Of a DNA stretch of 64,000 bases, positions 27,780 through 37,128 are shown piece after piece (the first letter of the stretch is position 1; each line of letters starts with the position of its first letter). The position numbers and the translations under genes are program-made. The DNA comes from Blastococcus haudaquaticus (GTDB lineage Bacteria > Actinomycetota > Actinomycetes > Mycobacteriales > Geodermatophilaceae), in NCBI RefSeq assembly GCF_900230285.1, contig NZ_OCNK01000003.1, positions 682,001 through 746,000 on the forward strand, written 5' to 3'. Under the pieces are notes generated by a model. It was not told the origin of the DNA. It was given only the letters and a program-made list of their open reading frames with translations, and did no database searches.

Positions 27780-27785
27780 TACAGT
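27780..27785 (+). promoter_or_regulatory. -10 box TACAGT, leaderless ispH promoter
   Basis: TACAGT lies exactly 6 bases before ATG 27792, so transcription should start at the A of the start codon. This is the standard actinobacterial leaderless geometry. Confidence 0.6.
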
Positions 27786-27791
27786 GGAGGC

Positions 27792-28778
27792 ATGGCTGAT
27801 CAGCGCGGACGTGTCCTGCTGGCCGATCCCCGGGGCTACTGCGCCGGCGTCGACCGTGCGGTCGTGGCCGTCGAGCGCGCGCTGGAGATCCACGGCGCTC
27901 CGGTCTACGTGCGCAAGCAGATCGTCCACAACAAGCACGTGGTGGCAACGCTCGAGCGGCGCGGCGCGATCTTCGTGGAGGAGACCGAGGAGGTCCCGGA
28001 GGGCTCGGTCGTCGTCTTCAGCGCCCACGGCGTCTCCCCGGCGGTGCACGAGGAGGCGGCGAACCGGCAGCTGCGCACGATCGACGCCACCTGCCCGCTG
28101 GTGACCAAGGTGCACCAGGAGGCCAAGCGGTTCGCCCGCGACGACTTCGACATCCTGCTGATCGGCCACCGCGGTCACGAGGAGGTGGAGGGCACCGCCG
28201 GTGAGGCGCCGGCCCACATCCAGCTCGTCGACGGCGCCGCCGACGTCGCCAACGTCCAGGTGCGCGACCCGGAGAAGGTCGTCTGGCTGTCGCAGACCAC
28301 GCTCTCGGTCGACGAGACGCTGGCGACGGTGGATCAGCTGAAGAACCGCTTCCCCGGGCTGCAGTCCCCGCCCAGCGACGACATCTGCTACGCCACCCAG
28401 AACCGCCAGCAGGCCGTCAAGCAGATGGCCGGCGAGTGCGACCTGGTGCTGGTCGTGGGCTCCACGAACTCGTCCAACTCCGTGCGTCTGGTGGAGGTCG
28501 CCCTCGAGGCCGGCGCCCGCGACTCGCACCTGGTCGACTTCGCGTCCGAGATCGACCCCGCCTGGCTCGAGGGCGTGGGCACGGTCGGCGTCACCAGCGG
28601 TGCCTCGGTGCCGGAGATCCTCGTCAGCGAGGTGCTGGACTTCCTGGCCGAGCGCGGGTACCCGGACGTCGAGACGGTGAAGGCCGCCGAGGAGCGCCTC
28701 GTCTTCGCACTCCCGCACGAGCTGCGCCGCGCCGAGAAGGCCAACGCGCAGCAGGCCGCGCAGAACACCGGCGACTGA
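27792..28778 (+). CDS. ispH: 4-hydroxy-3-methylbut-2-enyl diphosphate reductase
   Basis: Last enzyme of the MEP isoprenoid pathway, with a [4Fe-4S] cluster. The 328-aa product begins [20 protein letters not shown], which gives the first cluster Cys ([10 protein letters not shown]). The second is in DATCPLV and the third in [23 protein letters not shown] (CYATQNRQ). Histidines of [13 protein letters not shown] and FSAHGVSP are conserved. The very long open frame upstream of 27792 is a shadow of the opposite gene. Divergent from the acidic protein (129 bases). Confidence 0.96.
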   Translation: MADQRGRVLLADPRGYCAGVDRAVVAVERALEIHGAPVYVRKQIVHNKHVVATLERRGAIFVEETEEVPEGSVVVFSAHGVSPAVHEEAANRQLRTIDATCPLVTKVHQEAKRFARDDFDILLIGHRGHEEVEGTAGEAPAHIQLVDGAADVANVQVRDPEKVVWLSQTTLSVDETLATVDQLKNRFPGLQSPPSDDICYATQNRQQAVKQMAGECDLVLVVGSTNSSNSVRLVEVALEAGARDSHLVDFASEIDPAWLEGVGTVGVTSGASVPEILVSEVLDFLAERGYPDVETVKAAEERLVFALPHELRRAEKANAQQAAQNTGD

Positions 28779-28784
28779 GCCGGG

Positions 28785-29876
28785 TCAGCCGCTCGTCCCG
28801 TCCCGGTCCGCTTCCTCCAGCGGGCCGAAGGGCTCGTCGAAGCCGGCCGGCTCGCTCGGCCGCAGGGCGCGGACGGTCGCCTGCACCGGGGCCGGTTCCG
28901 GCACCGCGGTCCCGGCGATGCCGAGGTCGTCGAAGCGGCGGGCCGCCGTCAGCACCGACCGCTCGTAGGAGCCGACCGTCTCGTTGAACCGGGTCATGGT
29001 CGTGCCGAGAGCGGAACCCAGCCGGGTCAGGTGACCGGAGAGGGTGGTCAGCCGGGCGTGCAGGAGACGGCCGACCTCGAGCACCTGGTCGGCGTCGCGG
29101 GCCAGCCGCTCCTGCCGCCACGAGTAGGCGACCGTGCGCAGGAGGGCGAGCAGGGTGCTCGGCGTGGCGAGGACGACGTCACGGGAGAAGCCGTACTCCA
29201 GCAGACCGGGTTCGGCCTCCAGCGCCGTGATGAGGAACCCGTCGGAGGGCACGAACAGCACCGTGAACGGTGCCGCCGGCCGGAAGGCGGTCGGGTAGCG
29301 CCGGGCCGCGAGGGCGTCGATGTGCGCGCGCAGCTGTCGGGCGTGCACGGTCACCCGCTGGACGCGGACCGACTCCTCGGTGGCCTGCACCGCCTCGATG
29401 TAGCCGGTGAACGGCACCTTGGCGTCGACGATGACCTGCCGCCCGTCGGACAGCGTGACCACCAGGTCGGGGCGGACGCCGGCGCCCTGGTCGTTCGTGC
29501 CGCCGGGCTGCTCCACGAAGTCGCAGTGCTCGACCAGGCCGGCGACCTCGACCACCCGGCGCAGCTGCACCTCGCCCCAGCGCCCACGGACGTGCGGCGT
29601 GCGCAACGCCGTCACCAGCGCCGCCGTCTCGTGCTTGAGCTGCGCGGAGGTCTGGCCGACCGTGCCCATCTGCTCGCGCAGCTCGCCGTGCGCCGTGGCG
29701 CGGGCGCGCTCCATGCCGGCCAGCAGCCGGTGCAGGTGGTCGAGGGATTCGTGCACCGGTTCCAGGCCGGCGTCCTCGGGGCGCCGACGGGACAGCAGCG
29801 TGACGACTCCGAGGGTGACGGCGGTGGCCAGCAGGGCGCCCAGGAGGAGACCGGTGAGCAGGGAAGCGGCATCCAT
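28785..29876 (-). CDS. rmuC: DNA recombination protein RmuC
   Basis: Membrane-tethered RmuC family, thought to limit rearrangements at inverted repeats. The 363-aa product has an N-terminal membrane helix (about 5-28, LLTGLLLGALLATAVTLGVVTLL), a helical stretch (40-90), and the RmuC nuclease-like core: RGRWGEVQLRRVVEVAGLVE, CDFVEQPGG, VRPDLVVTLSDGRQVIVDAKVPFTGY and FVPSDGFLITALEAEPGLLEYGF. It ends 7 bases from the ispH stop (convergent). Confidence 0.92.
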   Translation of the reverse strand: MDAASLLTGLLLGALLATAVTLGVVTLLSRRRPEDAGLEPVHESLDHLHRLLAGMERARATAHGELREQMGTVGQTSAQLKHETAALVTALRTPHVRGRWGEVQLRRVVEVAGLVEHCDFVEQPGGTNDQGAGVRPDLVVTLSDGRQVIVDAKVPFTGYIEAVQATEESVRVQRVTVHARQLRAHIDALAARRYPTAFRPAAPFTVLFVPSDGFLITALEAEPGLLEYGFSRDVVLATPSTLLALLRTVAYSWRQERLARDADQVLEVGRLLHARLTTLSGHLTRLGSALGTTMTRFNETVGSYERSVLTAARRFDDLGIAGTAVPEPAPVQATVRALRPSEPAGFDEPFGPLEEADRDGTSG

Positions 29877-29936
29877 GTCCCGGAGGCTGCCGGACGGGAC
29901 CGACAGTTCCGTGGAGGTCGGCGGTGCGTGGCGTCG

Positions 29937-30470
29937 TCACGCCCCGGGCGAGTGGGCCGCCTCGTGGTCGAGCAGCCACCGCTTGACCGGGGTGCCCCAA
30001 CGGAATCCGCCGAGCCCGCCGTCGGAACCGAGCACCCGGTGGCAGGGGACGAACAGTGCGGCGGCGTTGCGGGCGCACGCGTTGGCCGCGGCACGGACGG
30101 CGGCGGGCCGGCCGCAGCGGGTGGCGAAGCCGGCGTAGGTGTCCGGGCGCCCGGCCGGCACCGTGCGCAGCACCTCCCACGCCTCGGTCAGGAACGGGCC
30201 CGACCGCTGCCGGACGACCACGTCGTCGATGGCCGTCAGGTCGCCGGCGAAGAACTTCTCCACCTCGTCGAGGACCGGCAACCGGTCGACGGGCTCGCTG
30301 CCGGCGGGGCGCAGCGACGCGTGGACGACCGGCAGCAGGTCGGCGATGTCGGCGGTCCAGCCGCTGGCGATCACCACGTCCTGCCCGTCGGCATCGGTGT
30401 CCACGATGACGGTGAAAGGGCCGGGCGGGGTGCTGACGGTGGCGTGGCGGGCGATCGTCGGGACGGTCAT
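29937..30470 (-). CDS. ogt: Methylated-DNA--protein-cysteine methyltransferase
   Basis: Suicide repair of O6-methylguanine. The 177-aa product has the acceptor C143 in the PCHRV motif and the RAAANACARNAAALFVPCHRV helix-turn-strand, with GGFRWGTPVKRWLLDHE after it. Its ATG overlaps the stop of the upstream Ada-AlkA gene (bases 30468-30472), so both repair proteins come from one coupled transcript. Confidence 0.94.
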   Translation of the reverse strand: MTVPTIARHATVSTPPGPFTVIVDTDADGQDVVIASGWTADIADLLPVVHASLRPAGSEPVDRLPVLDEVEKFFAGDLTAIDDVVVRQRSGPFLTEAWEVLRTVPAGRPDTYAGFATRCGRPAAVRAAANACARNAAALFVPCHRVLGSDGGLGGFRWGTPVKRWLLDHEAAHSPGA

Positions 30471-31993
30471 CAGGCGCTCCTCGGGAGGGAGAGGTCAGGT
30501 ACCGGTCGGGTGAGGGGTGTGGCCGGGCGGGTGAAGAGAGAGGGCACGGCGAGCGCCCACAGGTGCATCACGGCGTAGGACCGCCACGGCCGCCAGCGGG
30601 TGGCGGCGTCGGCGTCGGAGCTGCCGAGCGCGGTGAGGGACCTCCGCAGCGCCAGGTCGCCGGGGAGCCAGACGTCGGGGTCGGCCAGACCGCGCATGCC
30701 CACCAGGGCCGCCGTCCACGGGCCGATGCCGGGGACGGCGAGCAGCGCGCGGCCGGCCTCCTCGCGGTCCGTGCCCGGGTCGAGGGCGATGTCGCCGGAC
30801 CCGAGGGCCGACGCGAGCGCCGTGACGGTGCGGCGGCGGGCGCCGGTGAGCCCCACGGCGCTGAGGTCGGCGTCGGCGAGGGCAGCCGCCCGGGGGAAGG
30901 CGTGGGTGAGCGTGCCGACCGGTTCGGCCAGCGGGATCCCCGCCGGGAGCAGGCGCGCGGTCAGGGTGCGCGCACCGGCCACCGACACCTGCTGCCCCAG
31001 GACCGCGCGGATCGCGAGCTCGTCGGCGTCCGGGGCGGCCGCGACCCGCCGTCCTGGTGCGGCGGCGACGAGCGGGGCCAGCGCGGGGTCGCCTCCCAGC
31101 AGGTCGTCGACCGCGGCCGGATCGGCGTCCAGGTCCAGCATCCGGCGGCAGCGGGACACCGCGGCGCCGAGGTCGCGCAGCTCGGCCAGCCGCAGCCGGG
31201 CGATCACGGCCGCCCCGCCGTCGGGTGCGGGGGAGAGCTGCACGACGGCCGGCCCGGAGGGCAGGTCGAGCACGCGGGAGAACGTCGTCCCGTCCCACTC
31301 CTCGAGGCCCGGCACGGCGTGCGCACCGAGGAAGAGGAGGACCTCCGCCGCCTCGTACGGAGCGCGGGCGGCCAGCCGCAGGGTGAGCCAGCCGGGCGCC
31401 CCGCTGGTCGTGCCGGGACTCTTCCGCCGCAGGTCGGTGGGGGTGGCGGCGAAGACCTCGCGGACGGTGTCGTTGAACTGCCGGATGCTGGCGAACCCGG
31501 CCGCGAAGGCGACGTCGGCCATGGGCAGCGTGGTGGTCTCGATCAGGATGCGCGCGGTCTGCGCCCGCTGCGCCCGGGCCAGTGCCAACGGGCCCACGCC
31601 GAGCTCGGCGACGAGCAGCCGGTGCAGCTGGCGTTCGGAGTAGCCGAGCCGGGCGGCGAGCCCAGGCACGCCCGAGCGCTCCACCGCGCCGTCGGCGATC
31701 AGCCGCATCGCGCGGGCGACGACGTCGGCACGGACGTCCCACTCCGGTGATCCGGGGACGGCGTCCGGCCGGCAGCGGCGGCAGGCGCGGAAGCCGGCGC
31801 CCTGCGCGGCGGCCGCCGTGCTGAAGAAGCTGACGTTGCGCGCGAGCGGGGTGCGGGCCGGGCACGAGGGGCGGCAGTAGATGCCGGTCGTGTGGACCGC
31901 CGTGAAGAACCAGCCGTCGAACCGGGCGTCGCGTCCGGCCACGGCGCGGTAGCAGCGCTCGGCGTCCAGGGGCGGGGTCACGACGTCGAGCAT
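30470..31993 (-). CDS. Ada N-terminal/AraC regulator fused to AlkA DNA-3-methyladenine glycosylase
   Basis: Adaptive-response sensor and repair enzyme in one 507-aa chain. An Ada zinc domain (1-80) has cysteines C40, C44, C71 and C74; C40 in GIYCRPSC is the phosphotriester methyl acceptor. Next come an AraC helix-turn-helix (about 88-185), an AlkA N-terminal domain (about 195-300) and an HhH-GPD glycosylase (about 325-490, HhH PGIGPWTAALVG, catalytic Asp in DVWLPGDLALRR). It lacks the Ogt domain of E. coli Ada, which is supplied by the coupled ogt gene. Methylated C40 likely activates this operon, as known for Ada. Confidence 0.93.
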   Translation of the reverse strand: MLDVVTPPLDAERCYRAVAGRDARFDGWFFTAVHTTGIYCRPSCPARTPLARNVSFFSTAAAAQGAGFRACRRCRPDAVPGSPEWDVRADVVARAMRLIADGAVERSGVPGLAARLGYSERQLHRLLVAELGVGPLALARAQRAQTARILIETTTLPMADVAFAAGFASIRQFNDTVREVFAATPTDLRRKSPGTTSGAPGWLTLRLAARAPYEAAEVLLFLGAHAVPGLEEWDGTTFSRVLDLPSGPAVVQLSPAPDGGAAVIARLRLAELRDLGAAVSRCRRMLDLDADPAAVDDLLGGDPALAPLVAAAPGRRVAAAPDADELAIRAVLGQQVSVAGARTLTARLLPAGIPLAEPVGTLTHAFPRAAALADADLSAVGLTGARRRTVTALASALGSGDIALDPGTDREEAGRALLAVPGIGPWTAALVGMRGLADPDVWLPGDLALRRSLTALGSSDADAATRWRPWRSYAVMHLWALAVPSLFTRPATPLTRPVPDLSLPRSA

Positions 31994-32072
31994 GCCAGCG
32001 GGGGACGACGTGCACTGGCGGTTTTCGGACGTCGCCGTGCGACTGGAGACGGGGCCGTGGAGCGCCCGGAAG

Positions 32073-32846
32073 TCAGCGGGAGGCGTCCAGGATGAGGACG
32101 CCGATGCCGTCGAGCAGCCGCTCCAGGCCGAACTCGAACGAGCGGTGCGGGTCGCCGGCGCCGAGCTCCTCCCCGGCGACCGGTCCGACCCGGGCGGCGG
32201 TCGGGAACCGCTCCGGATCGAAGACCTGGGCGACGTACGGCTCGGTCGCCGCCCACCACTGGTCCTCGCTGATGCCGGTCACCCGCTCGGCGTCGGCCTT
32301 CTCCTGCACCCCGCTGACCGTGCCGCGGACGAAGCCGGTGACGAGCGTGACGAGCAGGTCCATCTGCACCTCGGAGAGCCCGAACCCGTCGACGGCGCGC
32401 AGCTCCAGCTCGTACTTGCGCATCAGGGACGGGCCCAGCGGCGGCCGGCCGGTGGCGAGGTGTGCCGCCCACGGATGGGCGAGGTAGAAGTCCCAGTTGG
32501 CCTGGGCCACGGTCTTCAACCGGGTCCGCCAACCACCGGAGGCGAGCACGTCCTCGTCGGGGTAGAGCTCGCCCAGGACGGAGTCGAGCATCAGGTCGAC
32601 GAGCTCGCCCTTGCCGGGGACGTGGCTGTAGAGGGTCATGGCACCCACCCCCAGGTCACCGGCCACCCGGCGCATCGAGACCGCGGCCAGGCCCTCCGCG
32701 TCGGCCATGCGGACGGCCGCCGCCACGATCCGGTCGACGTCCAGCGCCGACCTGGGACCGGGGCGGGAGCCGTCGCTGCTCGGGGTGCGCCAGAGCAGGG
32801 CCATGCTGCGGGCGGGGTCGCCGGTGCCCGTGAACTCGGTGGCCAT
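32073..32846 (-). CDS. TetR-family repressor with TetR_C-type ligand domain
   Basis: Likely local repressor of the divergent exporter. ATG 32846 is chosen (ATG 32864 is an alternative); a longer frame to 32954 runs through the operator. In the 257-aa product the helix-turn-helix is at about 40-85 (IVAAAVRMADAEGLAAVSMRRVAGDLGVGAMTLYSHV), preceded by a long flexible N-terminus. The C-terminal ligand domain (about 95-250) is of the TetR class C-terminal type. Two operator-like sites lie in the 101-base divergent gap. Confidence 0.9.
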   Translation of the reverse strand: MATEFTGTGDPARSMALLWRTPSSDGSRPGPRSALDVDRIVAAAVRMADAEGLAAVSMRRVAGDLGVGAMTLYSHVPGKGELVDLMLDSVLGELYPDEDVLASGGWRTRLKTVAQANWDFYLAHPWAAHLATGRPPLGPSLMRKYELELRAVDGFGLSEVQMDLLVTLVTGFVRGTVSGVQEKADAERVTGISEDQWWAATEPYVAQVFDPERFPTAARVGPVAGEELGAGDPHRSFEFGLERLLDGIGVLILDASR

Positions 32847-32890
32847 GTCCTCACTCTCCCGCATCCCCGGAATGCCGCTGGCGGAATATC

Positions 32891-32939
32891 TCCGTACGGC
32901 GTACGTTGTCGCTCGGCCTAACCACGTACAGCGTACGGA
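32891..32939. promoter_or_regulatory. Paired TetR operator sites
   Basis: TCCGTACGGCGTACGT (32891-32906) and ACGTACAGCGTACGGA (32924-32939) are inverted copies of one another differing in two central bases. Each also has its own CGTAC/GTACG dyad symmetry. They flank 17 bases in the tetR / exporter gap, and the second site almost touches the GGAGG of the exporter gene. Confidence 0.75.
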
Positions 32940-32947
32940 GGTAGCTC

Positions 32948-33913
32948 GTGGCACGTGCGATCGAGGTAGCGGGACTCACCAAGAGGTATGGGGAGAAGGT
33001 GGTGCTGGACGGCGTCGATCTGGACGTCGGGAGCGGGACGGTCTGCGCCCTGCTGGGGCCGAACGGCGCGGGCAAGACGACCGCGGTGCGGATCCTGACG
33101 ACGCTGGTGCGGCCGGACGCCGGCCGGGTGCAGGTGGCCGGCATCGACGTCGTCCGGCACCCGCGCGCCGTGCGCCGACGGATCGGCCTCATCGGTCAGC
33201 AGCCCGCCGTGGACGACGTCCTCGCGGCGCGGCAGAACCTCGTGCTGTTCGCCCGCCTCCACCACCTCGGCCGGCGGGACGCCGGGGTGCGCGCCGACGA
33301 GCTGCTCGAGCAGGTCGGGCTGGCCGACGTCGGGGACAAGCCGGTGCGCGAGTTCTCCGGGGGGATGCGCCGGCGGCTGGACATCGCCGCCGGGCTGGTG
33401 CTGGCGCCGGAGGTGCTGTTCCTCGACGAGCCGACGACCGGGCTCGACCCGGCGGGACGGCGCGACGTCTGGGAGGCGGTCAGGGCGCTCGTGGCCGGCG
33501 GCACCTCGGTGCTGCTGACCACGCAGTACTTGGAGGAGGCCGAGCAACTGGCCGACGACGTGTGCGTCCTGGACGGGGGGCGGGTCGTCGCCCGCGGGAC
33601 GCCGGGCGAGCTGACCGCCGCGATCGGTGGGGACCGGCTGGAGCTGGTGGTGTCCGACCCAGGACGCGCGGAGGAGGCGGCCCGGCTCGCCGAACGGGCG
33701 GCAGCGTCGGCGCGGGTGGCCACGGCGACCGGTCCGGGGGAGCGGGTGGTCGTGCCCGTCACCCGGCGGCACGGCGTCGTGGGGACCGTCGTCCGGGCGC
33801 TGGACGAGGCCGGGATCGCCGTCGACGACGTCGTCCTGCGGCCGACCACGTTGGACGAGGCGTACCTGCGGATCACCGGTCGGGACGACGAGCGCACGGA
33901 GGTGCCGGCATGA
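32948..33913 (+). CDS. ABC exporter ATP-binding protein, DrrA type
   Basis: ATPase of a two-gene drug exporter. The 321-aa product has Walker A LLGPNGAGKTT, Q-loop LIGQQPAVDD, signature FSGGMRRRLDIAAGL, Walker B VLFLDEPTTGLDP, H-loop-type LLTTQYLEEAE (Gln where many have His, as is usual in DrrA-type proteins) and the C-terminal DrrA extension to LDEAYLRITG. GTG 32948 has GGAGG (32937-32941). The stop overlaps the permease start (ATGA). Confidence 0.93.
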   Translation: MARAIEVAGLTKRYGEKVVLDGVDLDVGSGTVCALLGPNGAGKTTAVRILTTLVRPDAGRVQVAGIDVVRHPRAVRRRIGLIGQQPAVDDVLAARQNLVLFARLHHLGRRDAGVRADELLEQVGLADVGDKPVREFSGGMRRRLDIAAGLVLAPEVLFLDEPTTGLDPAGRRDVWEAVRALVAGGTSVLLTTQYLEEAEQLADDVCVLDGGRVVARGTPGELTAAIGGDRLELVVSDPGRAEEAARLAERAAASARVATATGPGERVVVPVTRRHGVVGTVVRALDEAGIAVDDVVLRPTTLDEAYLRITGRDDERTEVPA

Positions 33914-34737
33914 CCGCGCTGCACGCGACCCCGGCGGAACCGGGGACCGTCGGACGGTTCCGCTGGGCCGTGGCCGACGCCCTGGCCGTGGCCGGACGGG
34001 ACGTCGCCCACTGGCGACGCCGGCCGGCCGCCGTCCTCGTGGGAGCGCTGTTCCCGGTGCTCCTGCTGCTGATGTTCACCTACCTGCTGGGCGGCGGCAT
34101 GGTCGTGCCGGGTGGCGGCGACTACCGCGACTTCCTGGTGCCCGGGATGCTGGCGCTCGCCATGGTCTTCGGCGTCGAGGCGACCATGACCGCCGTCGTC
34201 ACCGACACCGCGCGCGGCATCACCGACCGGTTCCGCTCGCTGCCGATGGCACCCTCGGCGGTGGTCGCCGGGCGGTGCCTGGCCGACATGGCGTCCTCCG
34301 TCGTCGGCCTGGTCGTGCTGGTCGTCGCCGCGCTCGCCCTCGGCTGGCGCCCCGACGGCCTCGTCCCCGCGCTGGCCGCCGTCGGGCTGCTGCTCCTGCT
34401 GCGGCTGGCCTTCCTCTGGATGGGGATCTACCTCGGGTTGCTCGCCCGGGACCCGAGCGCGGTGATGGCGGTGCAGATCCTGGTGTGGCCGTTCGCCTTT
34501 CTGTCCAACGCGTTCGTGGCGGCGTCGTCCATGCCGGGCTGGCTGGCGACCGTCGCGGAGTGGAACCCGGTCGCCGGCACGGTGACGGCCGTCCGCGAGC
34601 TGTTCGGGGCGCCGGTGGACAGCGGCGGCGGCTGGGCGACCGACCACGCGCTGCTGCTGGCGGTGGCCTGGCCGGTGCTGCTCACCGCCGTCTTCGCCGT
34701 GCTCAGCGTGCGGCGGTTCCAGGGTCTCTCCCGGTGA
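33910..34737 (+). CDS. ABC-2 type exporter permease, DrrB type
   Basis: Membrane partner of the preceding ATPase. The 275-aa product has about six membrane helices, including AVLVGALFPVLLLLMFTYLLG, MLALAMVFGVEATMTAVV, SVVGLVVLVVAALALGW, ALAAVGLLLLLRLAFLWMGI and VQILVWPFAFLSNAFV, with the ABC-2 loop TARGITDRFRSLPMAPSAVVAGR. ATG 33910 overlaps the previous stop. An 83-base gap leads to the UvrA-like gene. Confidence 0.92.
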   Translation: MTALHATPAEPGTVGRFRWAVADALAVAGRDVAHWRRRPAAVLVGALFPVLLLLMFTYLLGGGMVVPGGGDYRDFLVPGMLALAMVFGVEATMTAVVTDTARGITDRFRSLPMAPSAVVAGRCLADMASSVVGLVVLVVAALALGWRPDGLVPALAAVGLLLLLRLAFLWMGIYLGLLARDPSAVMAVQILVWPFAFLSNAFVAASSMPGWLATVAEWNPVAGTVTAVRELFGAPVDSGGGWATDHALLLAVAWPVLLTAVFAVLSVRRFQGLSR

Positions 34738-34820
34738 ACCGCTCAGTCGGAGATGTCAGAGGAGTCGTCCACCATGACGGCCAGTCGTCAGAGGGTCGGG
34801 CGCGAGAGGAAGAGGTGGAC

Positions 34821-37100
34821 GTGACCGGCTACGAGACCGGCTATGGCGCGATCGAGGTGCGGGGCGCGCGGGAGAACAACCTGCGCGACGTGTCGCTGGA
34901 CATCCCCAAGCGGCAGCTCACGGTGGTCACCGGGGTGTCGGGATCGGGCAAGTCCTCGCTGGTGTTCGACACCGTGGCGGCGGAGTCGCAGCGGCTGATC
35001 AACGAGACGTACTCGGCCTTCGTCCAGTCGTTCCTGCCGCACTACGGGCGGCCCGACGTCGACTCCGTCGACAACCTGTCGGCGGCCATCGTGGTCGACC
35101 AGGCCCGCATGGGCAGCAACGCCCGCTCGACGGTCGGGACGGCGACCGACGCGTCGTCGTTGCTGCGGATCCTCTTCTCCCGCCTCGGACAGCCGCCGGT
35201 GCACCCGGCGTCCGCGCTCGGCTTCAACGACCCGGCCGGCATGTGCCCCGAGTGCGAGGGCCTCGGCCGCGCCAGCAGCATCGACGTCGACGAGCTGCTC
35301 GACCGCGACCGGAGCCTGGACGAGGACCCGATCCGCTTCCCGGGCCACGCCGTCGACTCCTGGCCGTGGACGATCTACGCCCACTCCGGCTTCTTCGACA
35401 CGACCAAGAAGCTGCGCGACTACACCGACGAGGAGTGGCAGCGCCTGCTGTACGGCGAGGAGGTCAAGCTCAAGTACGGGAAGATGAACCTCACCTACCG
35501 GGGCATCATCACCAGCTTCCAGCGGTCCTACCTGACCAAGGAGCTGGCCGACCTCCAGCCGCACATCCGCACGGCGATCGAGCGCATCACGACCTCGGGG
35601 CCGTGCCCGGCCTGCGGCGGCACCCGGCTGAGCGAGCCGGCCCGCAACTGCCGCATCGACGGCGTCTCCATCGCCGACTGCGCGGCCATGCAGGTCGACG
35701 AGCTGCTCGCGTTCGTCCGCCGGACCGAGGCGCCGCCGCTCCAGCGGCTGCTCGACGGTCTGGCGGCGCTGCTCGGCGACCTGGTGCACATCGGGCTGGG
35801 GTACCTCTCCCTGGACCGGTCCACCTCGACGCTGTCGGGCGGGGAGTCGCAGCGGGTGCGCATGGTGCGGCACCTCGGCTCGGCATTGACCGACATCACC
35901 TACGTGTTCGACGAGCCCACGGTGGGGCTGCACGCCCACGACGTGCAGCGGCTCAACGAGCTGCTGCTGCGGCTGCGCGACAAGGGCAACACGGTGCTCG
36001 TCGTGGAGCACGAGCCCGAGGTGGTCGCGGTCGCCGACCACGTCATCGACATGGGCCCGGGCGCCGGCACGCACGGTGGGCACGTGGTCTACGAGGGCCC
36101 GGTCGAGGGGCTGCGTCGCTCCGGCACGCTCACCGGCCGGCACCTTGACCGGGTGCACGAGGCCAACCCGGCACCGCGACCCGCGACGGGTGCCCTGCGG
36201 ATCGAGCACGCGACCCTGCACAACCTGGCCGAAGTGAGCGTCGACGTCCCCACCGGGGTGCTGACGGTGGTCACCGGGGTGGCCGGATCGGGGAAGTCCT
36301 CGCTGGTGCTCGGCGTCCTGCCCAAGCAGCACCGGGACGTCGTCGTCGTCGACCAGAAGCTGACCCGCGGCTCGACCCGTTCGAACACCGCGACGTGGAC
36401 CGGGATGCTCGACACCATCCGCAAGTCGTTCGCGAAGGCCAACGGCGTCAAGCCGGCACTGTTCAGCGCCAACTCCGAGGGCGCCTGCCCGCAGTGCAAG
36501 GGGCTCGGCCTGATCTACACCGATCTCGCCTACCTCGACACCGCGGTCAGCGTCTGCGAGGCGTGCGAGGGGCGCCGGTTCACCGAGGAGGTGCTCACCT
36601 ACCGGCTGCGCGGCAAGAACATCAGCGAGGTGCTGGAGCTGACCGTCGACGAGGCCCGGGAGTTCCTCACCGAGAAGCCGCTGCAGCCGGTGCTCGCCGC
36701 GCTGGCCGACGTCGGGCTGCCCTACATCACCCTCGGCCAGCCGCTCTCCACGCTGTCCGGTGGGGAGCGCCAGCGGCTGAAGCTGGCCGTGGAGATGACC
36801 GGGGACAGCTCGGTCTACGTCCTCGACGAGCCCACGACGGGGCTGCACATGGACGACGTCGACCGGCTGGTGGGACTGCTGCACAGGCTGGTCGACGGCG
36901 GCCGGACGGTGGTCGTGGTCGAGCACGACCTCGACGTCATCGCGCGCGCCGACTGGGTGATCGACCTGGGACCGGGCGCCGGGCACGACGGCGGCCGGAT
37001 CGTGTTCCAGGGGACGCCCGGCGACCTGCTGGCGGCGGACACGCTGACCGCGGAGCACCTCCGGGCCCACGTGCGGACGCCGGAGGCCGCGGCGGTCTGA
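34821..37100 (+). CDS. Short UvrA-like ABC ATPase (DrrC-type drug-resistance protein)
   Basis: A 759-aa double ABC ATPase of the UvrA family. Walker A motifs GVSGSGKSS (38-46) and GVAGSGKSS (about 488-496); signatures LSGGESQRVRMV and LSGGERQRLKLAVEM; Walker B regions FDEPTVGLHAHD and LDEPTTGLHMDD; paired CxxC zinc motifs CPECEG, CPACGG, CPQCKG and CEACEG. It is about 200 residues shorter than repair UvrA. Its position after a DrrAB-like exporter matches DrrC of the daunorubicin producer, which protects DNA against intercalating drugs. GTG 34821 follows AGAGG; GTG 34815 is in frame. Confidence 0.9.
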   Translation: MTGYETGYGAIEVRGARENNLRDVSLDIPKRQLTVVTGVSGSGKSSLVFDTVAAESQRLINETYSAFVQSFLPHYGRPDVDSVDNLSAAIVVDQARMGSNARSTVGTATDASSLLRILFSRLGQPPVHPASALGFNDPAGMCPECEGLGRASSIDVDELLDRDRSLDEDPIRFPGHAVDSWPWTIYAHSGFFDTTKKLRDYTDEEWQRLLYGEEVKLKYGKMNLTYRGIITSFQRSYLTKELADLQPHIRTAIERITTSGPCPACGGTRLSEPARNCRIDGVSIADCAAMQVDELLAFVRRTEAPPLQRLLDGLAALLGDLVHIGLGYLSLDRSTSTLSGGESQRVRMVRHLGSALTDITYVFDEPTVGLHAHDVQRLNELLLRLRDKGNTVLVVEHEPEVVAVADHVIDMGPGAGTHGGHVVYEGPVEGLRRSGTLTGRHLDRVHEANPAPRPATGALRIEHATLHNLAEVSVDVPTGVLTVVTGVAGSGKSSLVLGVLPKQHRDVVVVDQKLTRGSTRSNTATWTGMLDTIRKSFAKANGVKPALFSANSEGACPQCKGLGLIYTDLAYLDTAVSVCEACEGRRFTEEVLTYRLRGKNISEVLELTVDEAREFLTEKPLQPVLAALADVGLPYITLGQPLSTLSGGERQRLKLAVEMTGDSSVYVLDEPTTGLHMDDVDRLVGLLHRLVDGGRTVVVVEHDLDVIARADWVIDLGPGAGHDGGRIVFQGTPGDLLAADTLTAEHLRAHVRTPEAAAV

Positions 37101-37128
37101 CCGCTTCGCGGGATCGGGAGGGAGGAGC

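Noticed and set aside
34788-37070. 760-codon open frame on the minus strand opposite the UvrA-like gene
   Set aside because: Sequence is Val/Gly/Arg/His-rich nonsense typical of antisense shadows in GC-rich DNA, with no domain, while the plus strand has complete UvrA motifs.
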